From Pelagihabitans sp965238025 (lineage in GTDB: Bacteria; Bacteroidota; Bacteroidia; Flavobacteriales; Flavobacteriaceae): a DNA stretch of 64,000 bases. Shown piece after piece: positions 51,854-60,086 of this stretch. The stretch's first letter is position 1. Each line of letters opens with the position of its first letter. A program made the translations under genes and the position numbers. The stretch spans positions 558,001-622,000 of the forward strand of contig OZ250162.1 of assembly GCA_965238025.1 (NCBI GenBank). Reading direction: 5' to 3'. The notes below the pieces were generated by a model. It saw only the letters and a program-made list of their open reading frames with translations. It ran no database searches and was not told where the DNA came from.

Positions 51854-53236
51854 TTAATTGACTTGCAATAAATAGGCATTTCTAAAGTTCCTGTCCAGTT
51901 TATGGGCGCGCAATCGTTTTTCGGCATTTGTCTTATCAATATCCGAATCTATATACAAATAGAATTTATTATCCCCGGATTGTTTCCCGATAGCCGTATA
52001 ATAGTCCATCTTTTTAAGCCTTGTGCGTTCGGTTTCCGCCTCTTCTTTGGTTTCAAAAGTGCCAACGATAATATAGTATCCTGAATTCAACACTAATCCA
52101 TTCTTGATATTACCCACTTGAACCTCATTCATTGCTACCGGTGATTCTTTTTCAATGACTTCAGGTACTACTTCTTCCTCAATTACCGGTAAAGGTTCGG
52201 GTTCTTTTTCTTTTTTAGGTTTGCTAGGCTTAATGGCATCGATCTTTTTATTGTTCGCCTGCGCAGTTTTAACCCAATCGGGTTCAACGGATTTATCCTC
52301 GCCAATTTTATAGGAGATGCTCAAAGAGTGGAGATCTTCAAAATCAACATCGCCAATAGCCATTTCATAGGAGTATCCAATTTGCAAAGCATCGAACAAT
52401 TCAAATCGCACCGCAGGATTCACCGAATAATCATTCTTATAGGAAACACTGGCACTTACCCAATTGCCAACATCAACGAGTAAAGCACCTTCATATATAG
52501 GATCGTTCGCGTAACTTAAGTACCTGAAAACCGGAGTAAGCCTAAAGGCATCCGACACGTTAACCCCGTACCGCACATGTACCGTAAAACCTTCTTTGAT
52601 CCAATACCCGATCATGTCTTCCAGTCCTTCACGCACCAGAATACTTTGTATGGGTAGTTTATTGTAGGATCCGCCAATGGTCAAATCATTCCAATTGTAA
52701 TGCAATCCCGCCCGATAAGCGAAGTCCAGTTCATTCTCAGTTAACGTGGTAACGAATGGTTCCATATTGGGTACAGGATCCAAGGGAAGGCGGTCCTGCC
52801 TTCTGGCATCTACCCCTCCAGAAACGCCTAGCTTAACATAATGATCGGTATCGCCCAAATCAAATCTTATATTGGCCGAGGCCATTGCCGTGGAGTACGA
52901 AAAGTAATCTACAAAGTCCCTAAAATAGTCTACCCCAAAAGATACTTTTTCAAGAAGGGGGAACTGGGCGTTGATGTATTGTGTGGATTGCTTTCTGGGG
53001 TAATCGGTTACCTGAAGCATTCCCATTGCGCTTACATACCCCTTGTCGCCAACAAAAGAAGGGTCCAGAAGACTTGGGGTCAACAATTCCTGTCCCGGGA
53101 AAACCAAGCGTTGGGCAAAAATCGTGCTGCAACACAACAAAGCCACAACTATAATAGCCCAAGCTCCAATTTTTTGGACGAGTCTATAGTAAAATGTATT
53201 TATTCCTAATTTGAGGGAATTGCAGTTGGTATTCAT
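51854..53236 (-). CDS. PorP/SprF family outer-membrane protein with C-terminal SPOR domain
   Basis: 460 residues in two parts. After a long signal peptide (to about residue 41, CCSTIFAQ), residues about 45-300 are the PorP/SprF barrel linked to type IX secretion: PGQELLTPSLLDPSFVGDKG, YINAQFPLLEKVSFGVDYFR. A Lys/Glu/Pro-rich linker (about 325-370) leads to a SPOR domain at about 378-460 (SGYYIIVGTFETKEEAETER). Normally PorP/SprF pairs with a separate OmpA-type peptidoglycan-binding protein; here a glycan-binding SPOR domain is in the same chain. No adhesin or gld/por genes adjoin it. Confidence 0.88.
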   Translation of the reverse strand: MNTNCNSLKLGINTFYYRLVQKIGAWAIIVVALLCCSTIFAQRLVFPGQELLTPSLLDPSFVGDKGYVSAMGMLQVTDYPRKQSTQYINAQFPLLEKVSFGVDYFRDFVDYFSYSTAMASANIRFDLGDTDHYVKLGVSGGVDARRQDRLPLDPVPNMEPFVTTLTENELDFAYRAGLHYNWNDLTIGGSYNKLPIQSILVREGLEDMIGYWIKEGFTVHVRYGVNVSDAFRLTPVFRYLSYANDPIYEGALLVDVGNWVSASVSYKNDYSVNPAVRFELFDALQIGYSYEMAIGDVDFEDLHSLSISYKIGEDKSVEPDWVKTAQANNKKIDAIKPSKPKKEKEPEPLPVIEEEVVPEVIEKESPVAMNEVQVGNIKNGLVLNSGYYIIVGTFETKEEAETERTRLKKMDYYTAIGKQSGDNKFYLYIDSDIDKTNAEKRLRAHKLDRNFRNAYLLQVN

Positions 53237-53490
53237 TATCGTAGGTCAATACTTGTTCGGGACACCAATCTTAAGACCAGTACTTTGTGAACTAAAAATC
53301 CGTTGATTTAGTATGATTCTTCGGTGAACTGCACAAAACTTTAAGATTCTTTGTATTGCTGCGAAATATCATCGTTTAAAAGATGTGATTTTTCGAAAAT
53401 GAAATTGACCTAAATAAGCCTAGATTTTGCCTATCCCTTTTTTATCCACTTAGGTCTTTACAAACATCTACCATAGCATCCCTAAAATAG

Positions 53491-53498
53491 TATCTTTG
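53491..53498 (+). promoter_or_regulatory. -7 element of the arsenosugar-type operon
   Basis: TATCTTTG fits TAnnTTTG and is followed by CC, as usual near flavobacterial transcript starts; the rhodanese ATG is 18 bases on. No good TTG at the -33 position. Confidence 0.5.
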
Positions 53499-53515
53499 CC
53501 ATTAATATGTAAAGT

Positions 53516-54034
53516 ATGCGGTTTTTCAGCTACATAATAGTACTCAGTGTTTTTGGCCAAATTGGTCTAGCACAGAGCAAACTCGACAGGACCCTAAAAA
53601 AGTTCAATACCGAAAGTGTACCCTATATTCATGTAGCAGAAATGACCGATACGGAAAATATAATTTTACTGGATACCCGAAAAAAGGAAGAATATAATGT
53701 AAGCCACCTTAAAAATGCCATTTGGGTAGGTCATAAAAAGTTTGACCAGGATTCGGTGACCTTGCAGATACCTGATAAAGACGTCCCTATTGTGGTATAT
53801 TGCTCCATAGGCGTGCGCTCCGAAAATATTGGTGAAAAATTACAACAAGAAGGATACACGAATGTGAAGAATCTATATGGCGGCATCTTCGAATGGAAAA
53901 ACCAGGGCAATACCGTTTACAATTCCCATTCCCTTAAAACCGATAGTGTGCATGTCTTTAATAAGCACTGGGGCAAATTGCTAAATAACGGCATTAAGGT
54001 CTACAATATTCCCAAGTTAGTCGAGCCAAAATAA
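53516..54034 (+). CDS. Exported rhodanese-like protein, first gene of the arsenosugar-type operon
   Basis: 172 residues with a signal peptide (MRFFSYIIVLSVFGQIGLAQ), so periplasmic. The single rhodanese domain has LLDTRKKEEYNVSHLKNAIW and the active-site Cys96 in VVYCSIGVRS, and GGIFEWKNQGN near the end. Rhodaneses move sulfane sulfur through a Cys persulfide and many related proteins handle arsenate or other oxyanions. It leads a same-strand run with the glycosyltransferase-like, phosphorylase and methyltransferase genes. A thiol or arsenic redox role is inferred from that context. Confidence 0.85.
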   Translation: MRFFSYIIVLSVFGQIGLAQSKLDRTLKKFNTESVPYIHVAEMTDTENIILLDTRKKEEYNVSHLKNAIWVGHKKFDQDSVTLQIPDKDVPIVVYCSIGVRSENIGEKLQQEGYTNVKNLYGGIFEWKNQGNTVYNSHSLKTDSVHVFNKHWGKLLNNGIKVYNIPKLVEPK

Positions 54035-54083
54035 ACTACGGCAATTTTAAAAATCCACTCCTGAACTAAAATCATTAAAACCT

Positions 54084-54761
54084 ATGGGCATTATAAACCC
54101 TTTTAAAAAAGAGCTTGATAAGAAAACAGTGCATTACCAAAAAGCAGCCGCTAAGAACCTGCTGCTCATTTTTACTCGAAATCCCGAATTAGGCAAATGC
54201 AAGACCCGTCTTGCCGCTACTGTGGGTAATGAAAGTGCCTTGGAGATTTATAAATTCCTCCTACAACATACGGCCTCGTTTACTGAAAAAGTAAATGCAA
54301 TAAAACAGGTTTGGTATTCCGAAGAAATTTGGGAAGAAGACGTTTGGAATAGTGCCATCTTTGATAAAAAATTACAACAAGGCCCAGATTTGGGAGTACG
54401 CATGGCAAATGCTTTTGTAGAAGGTTTTGCCTTGGGTTTTGAGAAAATTTGCATTATCGGGAGCGACATGTACGATTTAAGTCAATCGGATATTGAAGAT
54501 GCTTTTGATAGGTTAAAGGATAGTGATTATGTAATAGGTGGTGCAGAGGATGGAGGTTATTATCTACTGGGAATGAAAAAATTCAGCGCTAAGCTTTTTC
54601 AAAACAAAAATTGGGGAAATGATACGGTTTTAACGGACACTTTAACCGATTTACAAAATGAAAAAGTACATTTGCTGAAGGTTCGAAATGATGTGGATGT
54701 TTATGAAGATATTGCCAACACGAAAGCTTTTGAGCCTTTTTTAAAACACATGAAGAAATGA
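54084..54761 (+). CDS. DUF2064 / TIGR04282-like glycosyl- or nucleotidyltransferase of arsenosugar loci
   Basis: 225 residues. GT-A-like fold of the DUF2064 group: LLLIFTRNPELGKCKTRLAA as the nucleotide-binding N-terminus, QGPDLGVRMANAF, the metal-binding CIIGSDMYDLSQSDIEDAF and DYVIGGAEDGGYYLLGMKK. TIGR04282 is the subfamily defined by its linkage to arsenosugar synthesis, and the order of genes here matches that linkage. It overlaps the phosphorylase gene by four bases (ATGA). Whether it adds a sugar or activates one is not known. Confidence 0.85.
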   Translation: MGIINPFKKELDKKTVHYQKAAAKNLLLIFTRNPELGKCKTRLAATVGNESALEIYKFLLQHTASFTEKVNAIKQVWYSEEIWEEDVWNSAIFDKKLQQGPDLGVRMANAFVEGFALGFEKICIIGSDMYDLSQSDIEDAFDRLKDSDYVIGGAEDGGYYLLGMKKFSAKLFQNKNWGNDTVLTDTLTDLQNEKVHLLKVRNDVDVYEDIANTKAFEPFLKHMKK

Positions 54762-55573
54762 CACAAAAACAACTAGACGAATCTACCGCCTACCTCCAAA
54801 GCAAGGGTTTTGAACAACCTGAAATAGGCATCGTACTCGGTACCGGGCTGGGAAAGTTAGTAACGGAAATAGAAAACCCGATCGAAGCACATTACAATCA
54901 TATTCCCTTCTTTCCATTGGCAACCGTGGAATTTCATACCGGTAAATTAATCTATGGTACGTTTCAAGATAAAAAAGTGGTGGTTATGCAAGGGCGTTTT
55001 CATCTATATGAAGGTTATGACCTTATGGATGTTGCCTACCCCATTCGCGTGATGCATCAATTGGGTATTAAAAAACTGTTCATATCGAATGCTGCCGGAG
55101 CTATAAACCTCAACTTTAAAAAAGGGGACATCATGCTGATCGAAGATCATCTTAACCTTCAGGGCAGTTCACCCTTAGCGTTCAAGAACGTGGCCGCTTT
55201 TGGTGATCGCTTTGCCGACATGTCCGAACCCTACGATGTGGACATGAGGACCAAAATATCTAAAATTGCCGAGCGCGAGACTATAAATCTACGCAAAGGT
55301 GTTTATGCTTCAGTGGTTGGCCCGCAATTGGAAACCAAGGCAGAATACCGTATGTTAAAAATCATTGGCGCAGATGCTGTAGGAATGAGTACGGTACCAG
55401 AAGTAATTGTTGCCAATCATTTACGACTACCAGTAGTAGCGGTCTCTGTTTTAACGGATGAATGCGACCCTGATAATCTTAAACCTGTCAATATCGAAGA
55501 GATTATTGCGATCGCAGGCGAGACAGAACCTAAAATGATACGATTATTCAAAGAATTGATAAAAGAATTATAA
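54758..55573 (+). CDS. Purine nucleoside phosphorylase (trimeric PNP family) with Asp at the base-specificity site
   Basis: 271 residues, trimeric PNP/MTAP fold. Phosphorolyses N-glycosidic bonds of purine nucleosides. Hallmarks: GIVLGTGLGKLV, PFFPLATVEFHTGKL, QGRFHLYEGYDL, FISNAAGAINLNFKKGDIML, SVVGPQLETKAEYRML and GADAVGMSTVPEVIVANH. In human PNP the base site is Glu201 and Asn243 (LITN); here Glu is kept in PQLET, but the second position is Asp234 in VSVLTDECD, as in adenine-specific MTAP. That predicts acceptance of adenine nucleosides. Coupled by ATGA to the preceding gene and 10 bases ahead of the methyltransferase gene. Confidence 0.92.
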   Translation: MTQKQLDESTAYLQSKGFEQPEIGIVLGTGLGKLVTEIENPIEAHYNHIPFFPLATVEFHTGKLIYGTFQDKKVVVMQGRFHLYEGYDLMDVAYPIRVMHQLGIKKLFISNAAGAINLNFKKGDIMLIEDHLNLQGSSPLAFKNVAAFGDRFADMSEPYDVDMRTKISKIAERETINLRKGVYASVVGPQLETKAEYRMLKIIGADAVGMSTVPEVIVANHLRLPVVAVSVLTDECDPDNLKPVNIEEIIAIAGETEPKMIRLFKELIKEL

Positions 55574-55583
55574 CATTAAAGAG

Positions 55584-56549
55584 ATGAGTTATTTAGAAGC
55601 TACCAATGACCTTTATAAAGAAGCAGCCTTAACCCCCGATGTTGGATTGTGCTGTACCACAAATCCGATATGGCAATTTCCCGGTTTGTCTATTCCGACC
55701 ATCATGCAAGAAATGAATTATGGTTGTGGCAGCACGGTTTCTGCCCAGGATTTGGTTAATAACCCCAAGGTACTTTATGTGGGTGTCGGTGGCGGAATGG
55801 AGTTATTGCAATTCGCTTATTTCTCTAGGGAAAAAGGTGCGATAACCGGTGTTGATGTGGTGGATGAAATGTTGGAGGCTTCGAGGCAAAACTTTAAGAT
55901 TGCCGAAATAGAAAACGATTGGTTCAAAAGCGATTTTGTAAATCTGGTTAAAGGCGATGCGCTCAACCTTCCCGTTGCCGATGAAAGCATAGATGTTGCG
56001 GCACAGAATTGCCTCTTTAATATTTTTAAGATCGACGACCTTAAAAAGGCGGTAGCCGAAATGTACCGTGTACTAAAACCCCACGGTAGGCTAGTGATGA
56101 GCGATCCCACCTGCGAACAACCTATGAGCGATACCCTACGAAACGATGATAGGTTACGGGCGCTTTGTTTGAGTGGTAGTATTCCCATAAAGGATTATGT
56201 AAAAGTGTTAACGGATGCCGGATTCGGAACCATAGAAATCAGAGCGCGAAAGTCATACCGGGTATTATCGCCCAACCACTACCCCACCGACGAATTGATC
56301 TTTATTGAATCCATAGAAATTGCCGCAATCAAAGACCCGATGCCAGAAGATGGCCCTTGTATGTTTACAGGAAAAACAGCGATTTACTACGGCGATGAGG
56401 AATACTTCGACGACAAAAAAGGGCATATCCTAGTGCAAAACCAGCCTTTAGCTGTCTGTGATAAAACAGCGGCCGATTTGGCCAAGGCCAGTGATCAAAT
56501 ACATATTAGCGAGAGCACTTGGCATTATAACGGTGGGGGTTGTTGTTGA
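55584..56549 (+). CDS. arsM: ArsM-like arsenite methyltransferase of arsenosugar loci
   Basis: 321 residues. SAM-dependent methyltransferase with motif I VLYVGVGGGMELLQFAYFS near residue 65, DALNLPVADESIDVAAQNC, and HGRLVMSDPTCEQP. It is Cys-rich in the way of ArsM enzymes: Cys23-Cys24 (VGLCCTTNP), Cys48 (NYGCGS), Cys177 (DPTCEQ), Cys195 (RALCLSG) and a CC at the very end (GGGCC). Conserved Cys bind As(III) while methyl groups are added. The N-terminal and tail Cys pairs match the arsenosugar-linked subgroup as I recall it. Follows the phosphorylase gene by 10 bases. Confidence 0.88.
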   Translation: MSYLEATNDLYKEAALTPDVGLCCTTNPIWQFPGLSIPTIMQEMNYGCGSTVSAQDLVNNPKVLYVGVGGGMELLQFAYFSREKGAITGVDVVDEMLEASRQNFKIAEIENDWFKSDFVNLVKGDALNLPVADESIDVAAQNCLFNIFKIDDLKKAVAEMYRVLKPHGRLVMSDPTCEQPMSDTLRNDDRLRALCLSGSIPIKDYVKVLTDAGFGTIEIRARKSYRVLSPNHYPTDELIFIESIEIAAIKDPMPEDGPCMFTGKTAIYYGDEEYFDDKKGHILVQNQPLAVCDKTAADLAKASDQIHISESTWHYNGGGCC

Positions 56550-56668
56550 TCCTCCCCCAGTTCTTCCAACGGAAATCGTCCTGAGGAAAATGCCGTATGT
56601 TTTTTTAAGTGAAGTGTAAGTAAAGGAAAACCAACGCGTCCAACCAGTAGCTAAAAAAATGGTTGTCT

Positions 56669-57703
56669 ATGAGTTTGGTTTTCCTTTTTTTATTCGTTGC
56701 CGCTTGTTTTTTAGCCTATAGCAACGGAGCAAACGATAATTTTAAAGGTGTAGCCACCCTTTTTGGGAGCCAGACGACCAGTTACAAAAAGGCCATAATT
56801 TGGGCAACCATTACCACCTTCATTGGATCTATCGTCGCCATTTTTTTGGCCGAGGAACTCGTTAAGAACTTTTCTGGCAAAGGGCTAGTCCCCAACGAAT
56901 TGATCTTATCCCCGAATTTTGCAATAGCTATAGCTTTGGGAGCGGCTATAACCGTTTTTATTGCCACTAGAATAGGAATGCCAATATCCACAACCCACGG
57001 ATTGGTAGGGGCTCTTTTTGGAGCTGGGGTTATGGCCGTTGGGAATGAATTTAATTTCGCCAAGCTCGGAAATACTTTTTTAATGCCTCTCATCGTCAGT
57101 CCGCTAATGGCAGCAGTTTTAAGTTTTATTGCCTATCTTATTTTTAGGTATCTCAGGAAACGTATGGGAATTCAAAAAAGCACGGAATCGAATAAAAACA
57201 TAGAAACCTACTTAGGGTCTATCTTAAGTACGGATGCGCAAAAGATATTGGATATCCTCCATTTTATAAGTGCGGGTATTGTAAGCTTCGCAAGGGGCCT
57301 TAATGACACCCCTAAAATAGTAGGCCTTTTATTGATCATCAATAGTTTGGATATTAAATGGGGAATGATCGCCATTGCTATTGTTATGGCAGTGGGTGGA
57401 CTTGTAAATGCCAAAAAGGTGGGAATTACCATGAGCAAAAAAATTACCCCCATGAATGCCGGCCAAGGGTTTACGGCCAATATGATTACCGGCCTATTGG
57501 TTACGACGGCCAGTGTTCATGGCCTTCCCGTTTCAACCACCCATGTTTCGGTGGGGTCTATTTTCGGAATTGGTACGGCTACGAAAAAAGCGGACCCCAA
57601 AGTCATTTCCAAAATACTTCTTTCCTGGGTGTTAACGCTTCCTGTCGCGGCTATCCTAAGTGGTGGTATTTATAAGCTGCTTGAAGTTTTACAAATAGCA
57701 TAA
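56669..57703 (+). CDS. PiT family inorganic phosphate transporter
   Basis: 344 residues from the ATG at 56669; a TTG two codons earlier is possible. About ten membrane segments with the two PiT signatures: YSNGANDNFKGVATLFGSQT near the start and ARGLNDTPKIVGLLL in the middle, each with an Asn-Asp pair, plus twin PISTTHGLVGALFG and PVSTTHVSVGSIFG repeats. PiT carriers move metal-phosphate and also arsenate. Its place between the ArsM-like gene and the glycosyltransferase suggests a role in arsenate/phosphate balance. Confidence 0.94.
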   Translation: MSLVFLFLFVAACFLAYSNGANDNFKGVATLFGSQTTSYKKAIIWATITTFIGSIVAIFLAEELVKNFSGKGLVPNELILSPNFAIAIALGAAITVFIATRIGMPISTTHGLVGALFGAGVMAVGNEFNFAKLGNTFLMPLIVSPLMAAVLSFIAYLIFRYLRKRMGIQKSTESNKNIETYLGSILSTDAQKILDILHFISAGIVSFARGLNDTPKIVGLLLIINSLDIKWGMIAIAIVMAVGGLVNAKKVGITMSKKITPMNAGQGFTANMITGLLVTTASVHGLPVSTTHVSVGSIFGIGTATKKADPKVISKILLSWVLTLPVAAILSGGIYKLLEVLQIA

Positions 57704-57733
57704 TGGAGAAAAGACCATGGTAATGGAATTTCA

Positions 57734-58432
57734 ATGAAAAAAAGCCCCCACATATCGGTTATCATTCCCGTGTTAAATGAAGCGAGCACTATTGTTAAGC
57801 TTCTTTCTTGTATTCATAAAAACAGTTCCGAGTACCTCATCAAGGAAATCCTGGTTGTTGATGGCGGAAGTACGGACCAGACCATTTCCCTGGCCAAAAA
57901 GAACGGGGCTATCATAATCCGATCACAGCGAGGGAGGGCAAAGCAAATGAACGCTGGCGCCAAAGAAGCCCAGGGCGATATCCTTTACTTTTTGCATGCA
58001 GACACTTTCCCTCCCAAAGATTTTGATAAAAGTATCCTTCAAGCCATAACAAAGGATTACCAAGCTGGCTGTTTTCAAATGCGCTTTGATAGTGACAGTC
58101 TTTTCCTCCGATTTTTTGCCTGGTTTTCGAGAATCAACCTTAAGGTTTGCCGCGGTGGAGATCAATCGCTATTTATTACCAACAAGTTATTTACTGCCTT
58201 AGGTGGATTTAACGAGGACTATCAAATCTACGAGGACAATGAGTTTATCGGCAGATTGTACGACCATACGCAATTCAAGATCCTACCGAAACACGTCAAA
58301 ACCTCGGCCCGTAGGTACGACAAACATGGGAAACTAAAACTGCAATACCATTTTGGGGTCATTCATTTAAAAAATAGTCTTGGGGCGGGGCCAGAACAGC
58401 TGTACCAATATTATCTTCAGCATATAAGTTAA
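57734..58432 (+). CDS. TIGR04283-like family 2 glycosyltransferase of arsenosugar loci
   Basis: 232 residues, GT-A fold. Begins HISVIIPVLNEASTIVKLLS, with the nucleotide-sugar DGGSTDQT and the metal-binding DILYFLHADTFPPKDF (DxD-like HAD), then CRGGDQSLFITNKLF, DYQIYEDNEFIGRL and FKILPKHVKTSARRY. It is the type that arsenosugar clusters carry as TIGR04283. It lies 30 bases after the PiT gene and is the last gene on this strand. A glycerol- or sugar-transfer step on the arsenoribose is the inferred job. Confidence 0.87.
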   Translation: MKKSPHISVIIPVLNEASTIVKLLSCIHKNSSEYLIKEILVVDGGSTDQTISLAKKNGAIIIRSQRGRAKQMNAGAKEAQGDILYFLHADTFPPKDFDKSILQAITKDYQAGCFQMRFDSDSLFLRFFAWFSRINLKVCRGGDQSLFITNKLFTALGGFNEDYQIYEDNEFIGRLYDHTQFKILPKHVKTSARRYDKHGKLKLQYHFGVIHLKNSLGAGPEQLYQYYLQHIS

Positions 58433-58507
58433 TAAAGAGATTTTAATGATTATTCTAGCAACTTTCCCTGGTTTTAGGGTTAGGGAAATATTTCAAATTC
58501 GGGATAG

Positions 58508-60019
58508 TTATGTTCCCCGGAGTTTTTGAATCATCTCAATTGCATATTTTGATTCTGGATTGATCTCCAATGCCCTTTCATAATATGTTAGAGCTTCGTT
58601 CTTATTACCCTCCTTTAAATACGCATCACCCAATAAATTATAAGACCACTCGTCATTCGGGAATTGTTTGCTATATAATTCGAATAATCTTATTGCAGAT
58701 TTGTTCTCACCCCTTTCCATCAATTCTTCTCCGATTTCCTCAAAATCCCAATCGGTAAATTGAATGTAATTTTCATTATTATTAAATTTATTATATACCA
58801 TTAGAGATGAATCTATACCATTTTTCAAATATTCTCGTACAAATGCATCAGGCAAAGATTCTCTATCAAGTTGATATGACAACCCATTGAGAATTCTCAT
58901 CGGAGTTGTATAGGTATATCTATTAGTAAAATCATTATTACTCAATAAAATTACACATTGGTCCTTTGAAATATTTCTAATAAGAAAAGTTCTTCCACCC
59001 ATAGTGCCGCCTGAATGAAAAACTATTTTCCCCATGGTGCTGTCTTTAGCAATATTCCAAGAAAGACCTCTAATCGACGGGTAGTTAGATTTAGTACTAT
59101 TTAAAAACTCTTTATCCTTGACAGGAATAAAAGGGGCATACATTTTTGCTAAACTTTGGTTGTTGATTAGATTTCCATTCATTAGACTGTTATGGTATTT
59201 GAGTAGATCTCTTGCAGTGGTATGAACATCACTTTCTCCGTAATTATTCTCAAATGTTAACTGATCATCAATGTACTCTTGTATGTTTTTTACATTTTTT
59301 AAACCTAATAACCATTTGGGCTTACCATAATAGGAAACAACTCTGTTTTGTAAATTTTCAGGAACTCTTTCTCTTTCTAAAAATGTATTTTCCATACCCG
59401 ATTTTTGAATAATATTCTTATTTACAAAATCATGGTAATCTGTTCCTGATACTTTCTCTATTATCAGAGCAAGCAACACATAGTTGGTATTTGCATATTT
59501 ATGGCCCATTCCCGCATCAAAATAAACCTTTGGTTTAATCCTCTTATACACCTCAATAATCTCCTTGTTATATAATTCCTTTCTTGCAATCTCCTTTAAG
59601 AACGGATTAGTTTGAATTCGAAACAATCCAGATGTATGGGTAAGTAGATTTTTAATGGCTATGTTGCTGTAAGGGAAGTCTGGAAAATATTTTTTAATAT
59701 CATCGTCTAAACTTAATAGTCTCTTTTCCTCTAAGATCATGATTGAGACGGCAGTAAACGTCTTTGATATAGAATGAATGTCGAATATACTTTCTGGAGT
59801 AAGAGCTTTATTTGTTTCTATGTTAGATAAACCAAAAGACTTCTCATAAACAATCTTACCTTTTTCCGCAATCAATACATTACCATTAAAATTACGTTCG
59901 GCATATAGTCTTTTCAAAACTTTATCGATTTCCAGAACCCTTGGGTCTTCTTGTTTTGAACAGGAAAAGAGACTCATCAAGAGAACGGATAGCAGCAATT
60001 TAGATTTCATTTTAAACAT
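58508..60019 (-). CDS. Serine hydrolase (class C beta-lactamase fold) with C-terminal TPR
   Basis: 503 residues. Lipoprotein signal with Cys in SLFSCSKQED. The beta-lactamase/PBP-like domain (about 25-380) has Ser83-x-x-Lys86 in HSISKTFTA, Tyr175-x-Asn177 in KYANTNY and an HSG triad in FHSGGTMGG, the three motifs of D-aminopeptidase/esterase-like enzymes. The C-terminal 70 residues form TPR units (NDEWSYNLLGDAYLKEGNKN, EALTYYERALEINPES). Codons are visibly more AT-rich than in neighbouring genes, pointing to recent acquisition. It pairs with the AraC regulator 67 bases upstream on the same strand. Confidence 0.9.
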   Translation of the reverse strand: MFKMKSKLLLSVLLMSLFSCSKQEDPRVLEIDKVLKRLYAERNFNGNVLIAEKGKIVYEKSFGLSNIETNKALTPESIFDIHSISKTFTAVSIMILEEKRLLSLDDDIKKYFPDFPYSNIAIKNLLTHTSGLFRIQTNPFLKEIARKELYNKEIIEVYKRIKPKVYFDAGMGHKYANTNYVLLALIIEKVSGTDYHDFVNKNIIQKSGMENTFLERERVPENLQNRVVSYYGKPKWLLGLKNVKNIQEYIDDQLTFENNYGESDVHTTARDLLKYHNSLMNGNLINNQSLAKMYAPFIPVKDKEFLNSTKSNYPSIRGLSWNIAKDSTMGKIVFHSGGTMGGRTFLIRNISKDQCVILLSNNDFTNRYTYTTPMRILNGLSYQLDRESLPDAFVREYLKNGIDSSLMVYNKFNNNENYIQFTDWDFEEIGEELMERGENKSAIRLFELYSKQFPNDEWSYNLLGDAYLKEGNKNEALTYYERALEINPESKYAIEMIQKLRGT

Positions 60020-60086
60020 CTTTATGTAGCCTTATATTTGAACCCCGTCAGAGGTCATTCAAGAAACAAGGATAAATAGTATATTT

